Source: Sipunculus nudus (taxonomy: Eukaryota > Annelida > Sipuncula > Golfingiida > Sipunculidae). Taken from it: a stretch of DNA of 64,000 nt. Made by a program: the position numbers and the translations under genes. The stretch spans positions 51,363,386 through 51,427,385 of the forward strand of contig CM049322.1 of the NCBI GenBank assembly GCA_026874595.1, given 5' to 3'. The notes below the pieces were generated by a model that did no database searches, was not told where the DNA came from, and saw only the letters and a program-made list of their open reading frames with translations. This document shows, piece by piece, positions 1-12,428 of the stretch (positions are counted from its first letter, which is position 1; every line of letters starts with the position of its first letter).

Positions 1-130
1 CTAGTTGAGTCCCTATATATAATTAAAATGAAGGGTTCGAGCCAAGCCATTGACTGCATGCGGGGATAAACTACGTTATCGTGCACGCACTACCTTATTC
101 AATTTATATGTATTTATATGTCTCATTGCC

Positions 131-133
<3 letters not shown>

Positions 134-170
<37 letters not shown>
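134..170. repeat. (TA)n microsatellite
   Basis: Uninterrupted TA dinucleotides. Confidence 0.9.
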
Positions 171-172
<2 letters not shown>

Positions 173-178
173 ATATAA

Positions 179-385
179 GTTGCGGATCCAGAGGGGGGTC
201 CAAGGGGGTCCCCCCCCCACCACCTATTTTGGGCCGAAACAACATTATTTAGGGTAACAAACTAAATGTTGGTACCTAGACCGCCTCCTTTCCGGACCAG
301 ATGATCTCTTTTTTTTAGGTTTTCTATAAGTAATCCTGGCTTGGACCCTCCCTTTTTCAAAATTATTGATCCGCCCCTGTGTGTG
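179..385. mobile_element. Short MITE-like element with GCGGATC ends
   Basis: The left end GCGGATCCAGAGGGG and the right end complementary to CAGGGGCGGATC are inverted, with G-rich sequence containing GGGTCCAAG just inside both. No coding capacity. Confidence 0.5.
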
Positions 386-387
386 TA

Positions 388-405
388 TAAATATATATGT
401 ATATG

Positions 406-444
<39 letters not shown>
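388..444. repeat. (TA)n microsatellite, interrupted
   Basis: TA run with GTATATG breaks at its left. Confidence 0.85.
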
Positions 445-448
<4 letters not shown>

Positions 449-1170
449 TATAGACATACATATGTATGTATTTTTTTAAATTTAAACATATAATGTTGTA
501 ACAGGTTATATTTTTCAGAAGCGTGTAAACTGATGTAAAAAATTAAAAATAAATTATTTTAAATATTATCAAAAATCGTCTGCAGAACATGATATAAGTA
601 CATGTATAGCGTTAAATAGAAAACTGTGAAGAGCTTTTAAGGTTGAGCGTGACACCATTGTTTTTTTTCAATCAGATGCTAGATTCTTGGCGACTTATGT
701 AAATTATTATTATAATGAGGTTACAGTCCAAACGTCAGTCTAATTCATGATTGGTATTTTAGAAAACCAGCTCGGGATACTCTGCTTCACATGCAGAAGT
801 GGCCCGGGGGGGGGGGGGGGGGGGGTCCAAGAGGTCCGGACCCACGGTTTTTTTTTAGCCGCCGCAACCTTTTCTCAAGGGTTTCAGACCAATTTTTGCG
901 GCCTTGACACCTTTTTCCGCGGACCTGTCGACCTTTTGATAGGCTTAATTTGTCGTTATTTCTTTTGGGTTGGACCCCTCCTTTTCCTAAATCCTCTATG
1001 TTTTTATGAGATTTTTTTTATATGTTTAGTCCTGATATTTATAAATCCATGTATTCTTCAAGGTGTCCCAAAAGCAAGAAATTATTCAATACAAAGAAAA
1101 AACTGAAACAAAATCAAGTCAAAGGCCTCTAGGGGGACCAGATCTGCTACCTGAATATATATATTGTTCT
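445..1170. other. Non-coding stretch with a poly-G repeat
   Basis: 445-745 shows nothing recognisable. 800-980 has a run of about 20 G followed by GTCCAAGAGGTCCGGACCC, resembling the interior of the 179-385 element; a frame across it is repeat-derived. Confidence 0.4.
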
Positions 1171-1419
1171 CTCAGCAAATACATTTGGGAACTAAAAGAG
1201 AACAACGTCAAATTTGAAATACAGTGGAAAATACTCAGAAAAGCCAAAGCACATTCCCCAGAAACTAACAGATGCAACCTATGCCTGAGGGAGAAATATT
1301 TCATTTTATGTAAACAAAACATGGCCACACTTAACCAACGCAATGAACTTGTAACAAGTTGTAGACACGCTAACAAATTCCTGTTACGTAAACTTAACAC
1401 AAAGAGTAATCCAGATTAG
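1171..1419 (+). pseudogene. Penelope-like retroelement fragment, C-terminal part of the GIY-YIG endonuclease region
   Basis: The frame from about 1171 to the stop at 1417-1419 gives 82 residues that I recognise as the end of a Penelope-like polymerase/endonuclease: a helix containing SKYIWELKENN, then RCNLCLREKYFILC, then RNELVTSCRHANKFLL. These are the conserved cysteine- and histidine-rich segments after the GIY-YIG core. The GIY-YIG core and the reverse transcriptase are absent, and sequence upstream of 1171 is unrelated, so this is a 5'-truncated copy. The stop position fits the natural end of such proteins. Hammerhead-like motifs follow downstream. Confidence 0.7.
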
Positions 1420-1510
1420 GCACGTTGTACAAATCCACATTGTAATAACCACAAACACGCTCCAGTGAACAACCAGTTGTTCAATGTACAACCCCTTCAT
1501 TCATATCGTT

Positions 1511-1539
1511 CTGAAGAGTTCCGTACAACGGTAGGAAAC
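1511..1539 (+). ncRNA. Hammerhead-ribozyme-like core (degenerate)
   Basis: CTGAAGA is followed by a small hairpin (CCGT/ACGG) and then GAAAC, the order of the conserved hammerhead core. Penelope-like elements are known to carry hammerheads in their terminal repeats and this lies 90 bases after such a fragment. I could not find a convincing stem III and cleavage site, so activity is doubtful. Confidence 0.35.
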
Positions 1540-1662
1540 TGATTAGTAAACACGATGCTTACAATCGTTTGATTCCCTACACATGATATATATATTGATA
1601 CGCTCTGGTTATACCATAGAGCACTTTGCCTTCAGTGCATTGCCAACAGCCTAGAAAGAACA

Positions 1663-1666
<4 letters not shown>

Positions 1667-1728
<62 letters not shown>
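1667..1728. repeat. (TA)n microsatellite
   Basis: Lies between the Penelope-like tail and the hairpin. Confidence 0.9.
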
Positions 1729-1730
<2 letters not shown>

Positions 1731-1800
1731 GTAGGTAGTGTTACCCTCCGATGTAAAGTGCCCTATGGCCTATAGACTATAGGCCAGAGCGGTATAACTC

Positions 1801-1970
1801 TGAAGAAAAACAACACTGTAAATTCACTACAGTCTGTTTCACGGGATGCGACCCGATCATCAGGTGAATGTCGTTAGAATATTGGACTGAATTCTAACAA
1901 CATTCACCTGATGATCGGGTCGCATCCCGTGAAACAGACCGTAGTGAATTTACAGTGTTGTTTTTCTTCA
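1801..1970. repeat. Large hairpin: 80-bp arms, 10-base loop, with hammerhead-like core
   Basis: 1801-1880 and 1891-1970 are inverted copies with two mismatches. Each arm contains CTGATGA, a CGGG/CCCG stem and GAAAC (1908-1935 on plus, 1836-1863 on minus). The hairpin is flanked by (TA)n on the left (1667-1728) and right (1975-2042). It probably represents inverted terminal sequence of the Penelope-like element. Confidence 0.8.
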
Positions 1971-1973
1971 AAG

Positions 1974-1974
<1 letters not shown>

Positions 1975-2034
<60 letters not shown>

Positions 2035-2042
2035 ATATATAT
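1975..2042. repeat. (TA)n microsatellite
   Basis: Directly abuts the right arm of the hairpin. Confidence 0.9.
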
Positions 2043-2382
2043 AAAAAAATAATATGTGAAGCCTGGGATATGCCATTATATAAGGGGAAAGATAGATAAC
2101 ATACATATAAGACTGATAATAAACGACAAAATTAGGTGTATATATATAGTTTCAACCAAATTCGGGGCATTTGATTAGAAGGGTTAATTCGTACATTTCG
2201 CTATCATATGCCAACGTGATGCTTTGTATGATGCGATCCGTGTAAGAGATAAGCCTACGCATCTAACTGAACTGCACCTATAACCAGGATGACCTGCGGA
2301 TCTGATTATTATATTATGTCAGATCGTACACTAGAGAACACCCCAAATTACCACACAGATCCGCTGTATTATTACCTCTTCT

Positions 2383-2429
<47 letters not shown>

Positions 2430-2700
2430 ATCATATTGCTCGTCATATATAAAGGTTATCATTTGTGCATATACGCAGATCTATTCTCATGTATACACGC
2501 GCATTTGTCATTGGATAGATTTTAATTCATGTGACATGCATATTTTTTCAATCTTATATATAAATCTTATAAACGTTTAACGATATAAACATTACACATA
2601 AATGGAGATACTAATTAGAGGATGTATTTTGTATCTTTTGTCATAACAGCAGTGATATTATACATACACATGAACATTTTGCTCTTATACAAACATATAT
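2043..2700. other. AT-rich stretch without a gene
   Basis: Contains one (TA)n block (2385-2427); I see nothing else to annotate. Confidence 0.4.
2385..2427. repeat. (TA)n microsatellite
   Basis: Uninterrupted. Confidence 0.9.
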
Positions 2701-2747
2701 GCAGGTTTAAGGTTCCGGTATTATAAGAGTGTTCTTCAATTATGTAT

Positions 2748-3282
2748 AGGACTCGAGTCCGGACTTGGACTCGAGTCCACTTCGAGATATGGACTCGGAC
2801 TTGGACTCGAGGGTTCCGGACTCGGACTTGTATTCGAACTCGGAGGTAAGGACTGAAAAAATCAGAGCGAGTCCATCTCGAGTCCTTGCATGCAGAAGGA
2901 AAAGGCTATGTCATATTATACAGAATTATATCAAGGGCTACCTATATATACCAACAGGATATAAGACCTGCATAAAAAAATATTTACCAAGCTTGAGTTC
3001 AGCATATGGAACGAACTTAAATTAAATATGAAAGTAAAGACACTAACATAACACAATAAATGATAATCTCATATTTTCATTTAAAATTACTGTTAAAAGG
3101 AGATTTGTATTGGACTCGGACTTGGACCCGGTTTTCAAGAGCCTCGGACTCGAATAAGATGGACTTAGACTCGAACCTCAAGGACACTGATCGGACTTGG
3201 ACTCCAGCGAACTGGACACAGACTTTGACTCGGATGCCGTGGACTCGACTACATCACCGGTGTTATGGTATACAGCCCTGAG
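2748..3282. mobile_element. Probable non-autonomous DNA element with GGACTCGGACTTGG subterminal repeats
   Basis: Two blocks of repeated GGACTCG/GGACTTGG words (2750-2850 and 3110-3245) flank an AT-rich middle. The right edge ends in ACAGCCCTG, the complement of a CAGGGCTGT hAT-style end. The left terminus and target duplication are not clear. Confidence 0.4.
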
Positions 3283-3528
3283 CATAAAGTGACATGAAGA
3301 TTTAAGTACCAGTGTTTGGAAAGCAGTAATTATAATGGTATTCAGTATTATTTACTAAAAAAATAAAGCTTGTCTTGTATTTGCATTAAAATTCAGTGGC
3401 TATAATAAACTATCATAATTGAACCGTATGCAAAAGCTATACTCACATGCAAAACTTTTCCATGGAAATTTTGTGCTTAGCAAAATAATGGATTATTACA
3501 TTTTCATATATGAGAATTTAATCCTTAC

Positions 3529-3529
<1 letters not shown>

Positions 3530-3571
<42 letters not shown>

Positions 3572-3579
3572 AACATATA

Positions 3580-3631
<52 letters not shown>

Positions 3632-3632
3632 G
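3530..3632. repeat. (TA)n microsatellite, compound
   Basis: Several TA runs separated by AAACA and TT breaks. Confidence 0.85.
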
Positions 3633-5664
3633 TATATATATCGACCCCAATTGTTGCATTTCATGCATTTGATGCTTACACGGCCGCTACTAATCATAAT
3701 ACTAGGGCAAATAAATGATTCATTGGGACTGTTGTAAAAACATGTAAATGAATGATTCAATCTGAAAATTTAATTTTCAAAGTAAATTAGACTATATATG
3801 AAATCTCATATTGGAGGTCATAGATTACAAAGCTATTTACAAGAATATGGCTATTGTTTTATAAATTATAATATTTTGTAACTCCATAAATGCAGGCGAT
3901 AATTTTACTCTGGCATTGACGAATTACATCTTTAATGCGTAACTCTGTAAAAATATGCATTCTGAGAAATATAGTGTATGGTCGTTATCATTCAAAGAAT
4001 GGAGGAATTATAGATAATATACTGCAGTGCTGTTTCTATCTTCTTTCGTTCAGGAATTCTTGTAATATGTCAATTTGTATGTTTCTCTCATTATAGGTCT
4101 AAATATAAAAATAAAATTAGATTATGTTTATTCTTAAGTTTTAAACTGAAATAAAAAAGTTACACAATAATGAGAAAGTGTATGGTGTCATCCGGATTTT
4201 TATTTTGGGGACCATCCGAGGAACAGAAATTAAATATGGTATACATATATATTATCCATCACACCTATGGGCCCTCTTTAACCCATCATTATTCTCTCTA
4301 TAAATGCAGGCTGCATGTGTACAATAATATATTTAGAATTTTAAGGGATTATCAAACTTTTACAAAGACAAAGAAATATGTAAGAGTTGTCACTTTAAAC
4401 GCTCTGATAACTAAAATAGTCATCAACTATTAAAAAAAGAGTTATGAGAGATGGGGCATGAGAAATAAGGATTCATATATGTTCGTGTCATGTAATTGTT
4501 ATACCCTCTGATAAGATTATACATGTATGAAATCTGCCGTGCAACACCCTGGTCGGGTCGCATTTATAGGTTAGCCCTTGAATAAATACGGCCCAATACA
4601 AATGACTGACAATGGCCCTATAGCTTAGCCGAGATAGAAAGCTGGACTGTCACAATGGAAAAAATCCTTTAAATAAAAAAAAAAAAAAAGTTACCTATAT
4701 ATACTAGTATATAGCAGATTATCTCCAAAATTTATTTAGGTTGTCCCTAGTTGCTACTGAAAAAAAACTTCACACATTTCAAACTAAACCCGTTCATAAC
4801 TTTCTGGGTAAAGTTGCAAGCAGACAAACCGACCAACGAAGTGGAACTCCCCCACTGAGGGTGTATAATCACGGTCGACAAAAATGTAAACCTTATCAGG
4901 ATCAGTAATTAAAAGGAAAGACAGCTGGCACCGGGGAGACAAAAAAATCAGTGGATGCAAGCAAAACCCTACGGTAAAATGGTGCAAACTGTATATAGAA
5001 CATAATTTGCAGCAAACTAAAAATTCATTCACGTTCCTTTACGTTCCCTTTGTTGTTCACATTTACCAAGTTAACAGGAAAGTATAGGTATAACGTGCAA
5101 GTTGTTTTTCCGTGTGTGGGACAGGCGGAATCCTACATCAAAACAGTCAAGACCATGCCAAGTTTTTCCATGCAAGCGTCCAAAAACCACATTAAAGCGG
5201 ATATTAAATGGTGAAATTCTAAGCGATGTCCCCGTGTTTTTTAGGCACTCGCAATCCATCAGATACGTCAGCTCAGTATGAGAATCCATCCAGACAACGG
5301 ACAGATATGCAATGTAGCCGGTAGTTATACATGGCGGACTGATAAAGCCGCAACGCCCACCTATATAGTCCAGAACTTACAACAGCTATAGCAGATGAAT
5401 ATGTCCGGGTATCTCCTTGTCAATCATACAGAGATTGTTCTTTGATCGTGATAGTGTCGACCTCTATCCCCGAGCTCCCCCCCCCCCCCCCCCCCCAACA
5501 TCCACACACCTCCGGATCCTTAACATACGGCCTTGATAAGGTATACCACAGCATATATACAGAAGCTGGTCACGGCTTTCCCCGTTGTCTCCTCGAAATC
5601 GGTATGGGAGATCTCTCACTCTCTATAATCTTCGATAAATACATATATAATAATTATATAAATT

Positions 5665-5669
<5 letters not shown>

Positions 5670-5722
<53 letters not shown>
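5670..5722. repeat. (TA)n microsatellite
   Basis: Uninterrupted. Confidence 0.9.
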
Positions 5723-5726
<4 letters not shown>

Positions 5727-6989
5727 AACCCGTAAATAATATATTTAAGGCAACGAAACAAATTAACTGTACATTTACCTGCTCGTGTTAATTTTTTTGT
5801 CTCTTGCAATTAAAAAGATAAAAGGATTACTATACATTTAACTGTTTGCGTTTGTTATTTCAGCAAATGAATGTCTTAAAGGTGGCCAGTTTTAATAAAA
5901 GGGTTAAAATATGTTTATTTTTTTTTAAACAGAAAAGAATTTATTCTTGCACTTGCACAAATAATAGATTTACTTCAAATTTATCTGTTCGTGTTTATCA
6001 TTTTAGTTAACCATATTCCTGCATGCAAAATCGGTGGCTGCATACTGAATATGACAGGGGTCAATAGGGTCACATAAGGCATACTATAGAAAAAGTACTG
6101 ATGCTTACTGAAAAATGAATGTAAAAAAGAACAAAACAATGCTAAGGCCAAAAAAAAAAATAAAAGGTATGGTTCACAGGCACCGCGCGCATGAATTTTA
6201 ATTTTAACCTCGCGCATCAAATTTTTGTAACGATTTTCAATGGAAAATTATTAATTTTGAGCTCCAGCCGCCCGGACATTTCTTTCAAGAAGATAAAATA
6301 ATACAATGTTGATAAGATTTCCTTTGTTATGTAGTGTTTTACCTGTTTTACAAAAGAAAATCTGTTATTATCATGCTTTTCCCTGATCATATAAAATTTA
6401 TATCGAAACATACAAATAAGGGGGGGGGGGATAAAAAATCGCCCCTCCGCAATAATTTATGACAAAAGTGCCTGAGAACCAAACCATTTTTTTGGCCTAA
6501 CATGTACAAATTTTCATACAAATCATAAAACATATATTCACAGTATGACTACTTACGCGAAGCTATCGTGGGTGCTCTCGGATCATAACAAGAACATTCC
6601 GAGGTATCACTTTAACTGAAGGGGCCAAATCACCTATCTAAACTTTATAAACTAAAGGTTATCACGTGGAGTTTTCAGAATGAGACAAATGTATTGCCAG
6701 GAAAGGTTAAGTCAGGTTAGTGCCCATGGGATTATGCATAGGATATGGCCAGGGCAAATGTGATTAATCATATTTGATGGTGTTGTGTTTATCTTTATGA
6801 TTAGTTGTGTGGTCAGTAAATCGTATTTTATATGGAACTTACTTCTGATACTAGATTGCAGTTTGTTATGATTCAACTGCCAGACTGTTCTAGATAGTTC
6901 TGGTTAATTCCATGTAGCGAAGTGCAGGGAAAAACTGTTGAAAATTCCGAACATTCATTGATTCGAATATTCTTGAATGTTCTTTGCCA

Positions 6990-7452
6990 TGAGTATACAT
7001 ATAGGACCGGCTCTAAAGCCGGGGGCGAGTAGAGAAGATAAAGAGTTCAGTTGAGTTCAATCGAGTTTTGTGAGTTAAGTGCGTAGTGTTATTTTGTAGA
7101 CGACGTTTGTGGTCGAAGATTTGCACCAGATAAGGTGTGTTGTCAAGTGCTGCGTTTAGGACGAGTATTGGTCTTGGAATTTTGTATTTTGCCAAGCAGG
7201 CCATGGCGTAGGAATACTTCGTGTGTTAAAGAATTGTACTTTGAGACAAGTTAGCGGTGGGCGACAGCCAGAAAACTGTGTTCTGGAAGTATAGTTTGTA
7301 CAACTGGACCAGTCAGCGTTGGAAGGAAGTCATTTGTGACATTTTGGAAATGAACATACTTTTTGTTACAAGCCACAGACTTCGAGATTTTTAAAAATTT
7401 TGCTAGAAAGTTCCCGGAATAAATATGTCCACTGCATGTAAGTCGTGACACA
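6990..7452 (+). other. Possible LTR or retroelement end, weak
   Basis: A TATA-like word (TATACATATA, just upstream near 6993-7002) precedes a GC-rich start, AATAAA lies at 7420-7425, and about 25 bases later comes GTCGTGACA, the layout of U3/R/U5 in a solo LTR. I could not define matching ends or a target duplication. Confidence 0.2.
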
Positions 7453-7814
7453 TAAAAATAGGCCAGAAAACGTGGATATCACAGGCTTCTTGTTTTGTTT
7501 ATATCGACGTGGTCATGTCGGGGCCCGCAAAAATAAAACAAATTCAACAAATGTATCTGGCAGTAAGTCAGAGAATTGCAAATGGCATTCTGCAATAAGT
7601 GACCTTTCTACTTCCGCATATATGCAACCAACCACCTAAGGTTACATGTTTTTCCCGTTTGTCAACATATTGCTGTGTTTACAAACATGTTGTGGGTAAA
7701 CAAGTTAATACATCCTTAACGAAGGCGTAATAAGAACTTTTTACAACCCAAATTACCCTAAGATTATTAATATATACACAGAGGAAGCCAGAAATCAGAT
7801 AAGTTCTATTTCAT
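7453..7814. other. No feature seen
   Basis: About 360 bases with no coding frame or repeat I can name. Confidence 0.3.
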
Positions 7815-9455
7815 AAGGTAGGTGAATAAGCACCTTTAAGAAATTTCTTAAAGTGCGCTATTGCCGTCTCCACAGGATTTGCATCCTATAGCTTATACTC
7901 CATCTGGTGTTTCATACTGTTCTTTAGCCTACGTAGTAAGCACGTTGTAACTGTAAGCCTCCAAATGAGGCTTACAAGCACAATATCAAATGATGGAATG
8001 CGTGTGAGAACACATATTGTTAAAGAAATCGTAGAATCGATTACCTTTATTATGATAAACAAACGTTGGTCTTTACCTGTCTGCATAAACCATTCCCAAT
8101 AGTTTAAAACAAGAAAATTTGCAGATAGCCACAATGCTCTCTTCAAACTATCATTTTGCCTGAATTTCGTTTTAGGCACGAGGTGGCACTATGTTAGAGA
8201 CCAGGCTGTAATTCTACTCCTTGGATTTCAATGATGAATGTGCTGAAACCAATCAACTAATCGGAGAAGGACTTTAAAAAACTGTCTGATCCCTTGTGAT
8301 CTTGATTCTAAGCAACATGCCATTTCTGTTTAGAAACTTGCTCTCATCCCTTCGTAACTTTGATAATATGTTTCATAATCTTATTTGAGCCAGAAAAATT
8401 CAGAAGCCGTATACACAAGGTTTTTTTTTTATAAAAATAGGTCCATGGCCTGTTGGTGGCTCTGTCTATTGAATTAGGATGAAGGTATATCCATATGATA
8501 TGTTATTTAAAGCCTTCTGTATTTCAGATTTAATATGCAAGGGGTAAAGAATAATCCAGAAGTCAGAAACTCTAGTTAAGACATAAGAGCGAGATCTCTG
8601 AGATCCTATAATGGTGCAGTTTGCTTACTAATTCTGGGGGAAATTGGGCCTGGGCAGCACGCACTTGCACAATTAAAAGAAATAAAACAACAAAGTTGTA
8701 CTGAAATAAATTTAGTTTCCAAACCTTAAATTAATCAGAACTGCAATATTATTGCTTAAATTAAAAGTAAAATTAAAAGATACATGCCAGGCTAGGAAGA
8801 ATGACTGTTGTTTAATGTCGGTGGCTACAACAGATGGAAGACACGGTCTAAAGCCAACTCTGATGTATAAAGCCAGGGTCAACCTTGGGGCTGACCCCCA
8901 TGCGTGCAGTTCCACTGCTCGGACCCAAGAGAAAGGGCACTGTTCCGTCCAGAGGGTTTACCCCAAGGGGTAGTGGGCGCACTGGGCGGAGTCATAAGCT
9001 GCGTTTGATTGGCCGCTGGCCAAATGATTTAAGCAACTGTCATAAGGGCTCATATGTCAGGCTATCGACCAATAATAGAAGATTTCCTCATTATGACATT
9101 GAGGCACCGACCGAGTTCGAATCAGAGACCTTCAACTCCGAAGTCCAAGGCCTTAACCACTATAGGCTATACGTCCTACCCTCTCTTAGATAAGACAATT
9201 TGTTACCTAGGTCTATGTTCAAAGACCGGTATGGCGTGTAACCGTGGCTGTATAGGCAATCACCACTTGAGATGGCTTCAGTGGTTGGTTCTTCTCTTTA
9301 ATTATCGCTGGAATCATTCACAGCAGTTACAGCTTGCACAGAGTCGCATATTTACTGTGTTGAGAGAATTCCATGGGACTCCCATGCATCTCTGTGTCTA
9401 TTTAAAGGTAGTTGTTGAAAAGTGCCGAACACTCAAGTCTCACAATATTCACTAG
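7815..9455 (+). repeat. Repeat family copy A, 1.6 kb, with tRNA-like segment
   Basis: Matches copy B (about 36690-38870, same orientation) and copy C (43190-44800, opposite orientation) through many shared stretches, such as GGTCCATGGCCTGTTGGTG and GTCTATTGAAT. No coding frame survives. It carries a tRNA-derived segment on the minus strand at 9105-9180. It looks like a non-autonomous mobile element of unknown class. Confidence 0.65.
9105..9180 (-). repeat. tRNA-derived (SINE-like) segment in copy A
   Basis: On the minus strand, A-box-like TAGCCTATAGTGGTTAAGG (9151-9169) and B-box-like GATTCGAACTC (9113-9123) have tRNA spacing. No complete cloverleaf is formed, so it is not a tRNA gene. Confidence 0.55.
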
Positions 9456-9671
9456 CCCTGTCTCTATAATAAGGTCTAACTGCATTATATAAATAGGCCT
9501 AGCTAATTATAATTAAGTCCCTAAAAAGGCATAATAACCTTTGGCTAGAAACACTCTTTGACAGAGAAGACGATTGAAAATTTATGAAAATGTATACCGC
9601 GTTGGACAAGCACGTAAGCAAAACACAGAAATACTGAGAGATCTACGGCCGCGTACCCGATGTCCTAGAAT

Positions 9672-10430
9672 ATATATAGAGTGAACCTAATTCGCATTTA
9701 CATCCGACACCTGTTGGAAGACGTCCTGATTTTACAACCTAAATTAAGTCTCTGTTACTGGTATAGGGACATATCGGCCTCCGTTGATATCGGCCGCAGG
9801 CCTGAAACCGGCCATATCGGCCGCCAGCGCCCAGCGGCAAGCGTTTTAGGCCGCCTGCTCAAATCAGCCAACAACTGGTACTGACGCTGTCTAGTCAACC
9901 ATATCGGCTGCAGAGTGAACCGGAGAGTACCATTTCGGCCCGCAGGGCCCCTAAATACAAAGTGCATAAGCCTCGGCTGTTTACTGTTCATAGCTTTCCC
10001 TATACATTACTGAGGGACATATGCACTGATTATTGTTTTTGTTCGATGAAAGTTTTTTTTTTTATTAAATTATGATGAATGAAAGGTCCCCCTCAGTTCT
10101 TTTATATATGCAGACGAAGGCAAACGGGCCCGAAAAATTCTCAGTTCTACAGGCTTTTATTAGTGTAAATGGGCCCGGCGGCCAAAATGGTGCTTTGTAT
10201 TTCATACTGCGGCCAATATGGTTGGCCAAACGGTCAGTGCCGGTTTGTGGCTCTTTGAGCTGACCAGTGGCCGAAATCGCCTGCCGCGGGGCGCTGGCGG
10301 CCGAAGTGGTCGGTTTGAGGCAGGCAGCCGATATCAACGGCGGCCGATATGTCCCTCCGGATAAAGTACTGCATGCAATCTTCTAAAAAAATTCTACAGA
10401 ATTTGTTATGTCATCGCGAGTCATTCTTAG
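9672..10430 (+). other. Left copy of the candidate first exon, split by a fold-back element
   Basis: 9672-9764 and 10357-10430 match 57356-57192 on the other arm. The donor AG|GTATGT sits at 10430/10431. The 592 bases between are a fold-back insertion (9765-10356) absent from the other arm, which would disrupt the exon if it is one. Confidence 0.4.
9765..10356. mobile_element. GC-rich fold-back (MITE-like) element
   Basis: The ends are long inverted repeats of about 200 bases, starting AGGGACATATCGGCC and ending with its complement; both arms carry repeated CGGCC words and stand out by GC content. There is no coding capacity. The other arm of the segmental duplication lacks the element at the same place. 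No clear target duplication is visible. Confidence 0.75.
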
Positions 10431-12363
10431 GTATGTATATATCCGCCCTCCATGTACAATAACAGGGTATGTTCTTAAGTGTTATACCTGTGATATTTTT
10501 AGAGAACCTGTGAGCTTATGCGGTGGATGTGGCGGAGCGTCGTCCGTCCGCCGTCTTCCGTACGTTAACCCATGCTATCTCAGAAACTGTTTGAGTTAGC
10601 CGCTCCAAAATGCATGTAAGAATCAGTGTCATATCAAACTTTATTGGATCAAGCTTATTTTTTTTAAAGGTGGTATTTGCATTAACTTCAATTTTATACT
10701 TATAGGGAAACAGCTCGTGCATTTCTTAGACTCATTTCCAATCCCTCTGCCTGCCAACAACTTGAGTACAAGTTTAAAATTGGAAGTGGCTAAACAGCCG
10801 GCATTGATTATTGACCTTGCCCTTGAGTCTAGCCCTCTGGCTGAACTGTTGGCAAATGAAACAAACATTGTATACTCTATTTCTGTGTATTATCCCATAC
10901 TTCCCTTTACTATTTTTGATAATAAATTTACAATATAGTGCTGATTTATCAAATTAGATATTTTGAAAGCCTTTTAGTAAGAAAAGTAAGAAATGCCATT
11001 TGGTGTGGACATTTCTTGTATTATCTCACAACACAATAGCTTGGCTCAACAGCTTTAATTGGGTGTGGTGTAAGATTTTTTAATTATACCTAGGATCAAG
11101 TATTTAGCTGGTTCCTTTGGCCATTTATTTGACATATCCTGAGTTTTTTTTTTTCACACACTAATTATATGTTTGCTCATAAGCACACTAGTGTATATAC
11201 TATAAACAGTCTCTGGACACCAATTCACATTTCTTGTATATTTTTATCACAAAATCTATAAACTATCTTGTAAATATTACAATTTTATCAGAAAATTTAT
11301 ATAATTTAACTACTCTATAATAGTTATAAAAATTATAATTGCACTTTTAATACCTTCTCATAAGTTCTCAACATATTAACATATAGACCAGCAAAATAGA
11401 TAATTTGGTAAGTCAACACTATATTGTCAGCTAATTGTCTAAATAATAATGGAAAGTACAGAGAATAAAACTGAAATAGACTGAAATAGAGCATACATTA
11501 ATTTGCCTGCAGTTCAACCAGTGGGTTTGACTGCTTGCAAGGTCAATTTTCCCTGCCTGCTGTTTAGCCTGTGGACTAAACTGCTGGCACCCTGCCGACT
11601 GTTTAGCCACTTCCTTTAAAATTTATTAGTTAAACACGATATAACTGAAAACTGACCTGGCACTACCTGGGTTTGGACCTGCAAACCTTTGATTTCCAAC
11701 ACTGCACTCCAACTGTCTTAGCTAACATGCTGAGATACCAGACTGGGGTTTCCTGATAATTATAACGCTGTTTTACAATAGCGCCACCTGGGTGAAATTT
11801 CGCCCATATTGTGAAATTAATGTTTTTGTCAATAAATATATTCATTTTGAATTGGGGGCCCCCAAACCCCCGCTTTGGTTAGTAACCCAGATTTATTAAT
11901 CAACATATATTTTTTTTTTTAAATTGGGGGCAGCGCCCCAAACCCCAGCTTTGCCTTAAAACAAAGGATGATATTAAGGAGAGGTAGGAAAAATCTGAGT
12001 AACAATATTTTATGCAACACCTCTTAATTTATCATGGAGGACATGCAATCAACAGTGTTAAAGATTGAAATATGGATATACAAGGAAAGGAAAACAAGTT
12101 CTAAAGAGATAGGAGTCATACAGGCATGTCTTATAGGAGTGTTACATGTATTTTATTCACAACTGAGATGCCCTGAGGATTACGGTTGGACAGGCATGGT
12201 AGGACAGATTCTCAAGTTCTGCCAAAAGGTTAAAAACCTTAAAAAATTTTCCCCGAAACCGTGCAGTAAAATTGTCCGATATTTGACAGAAATAATCCCA
12301 GAATCAATCTCACTCAAGTTTGTTCAAATGGTTCCAGTTTGGTGATTTTTGGCCAAGTTACAG

Positions 12364-12428
<65 letters not shown>

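Larger units (their letters stand above)
3283..6650. other. AT-rich non-coding stretch, no gene
   Basis: Holds (TA)n at 3530-3632 and 5670-5722, a run of C at 5467-5485 and a run of G at 6420-6431. Short open frames here are not supported by composition or similarity that I recognise. Confidence 0.4.

Noticed and set aside
9105-9180. tRNA gene candidates here, at 43960-44030 and at 40135-40215
   Set aside because: A and B boxes are present but no full cloverleaf or acceptor stem pairing is visible; they belong to repeats or an LTR.
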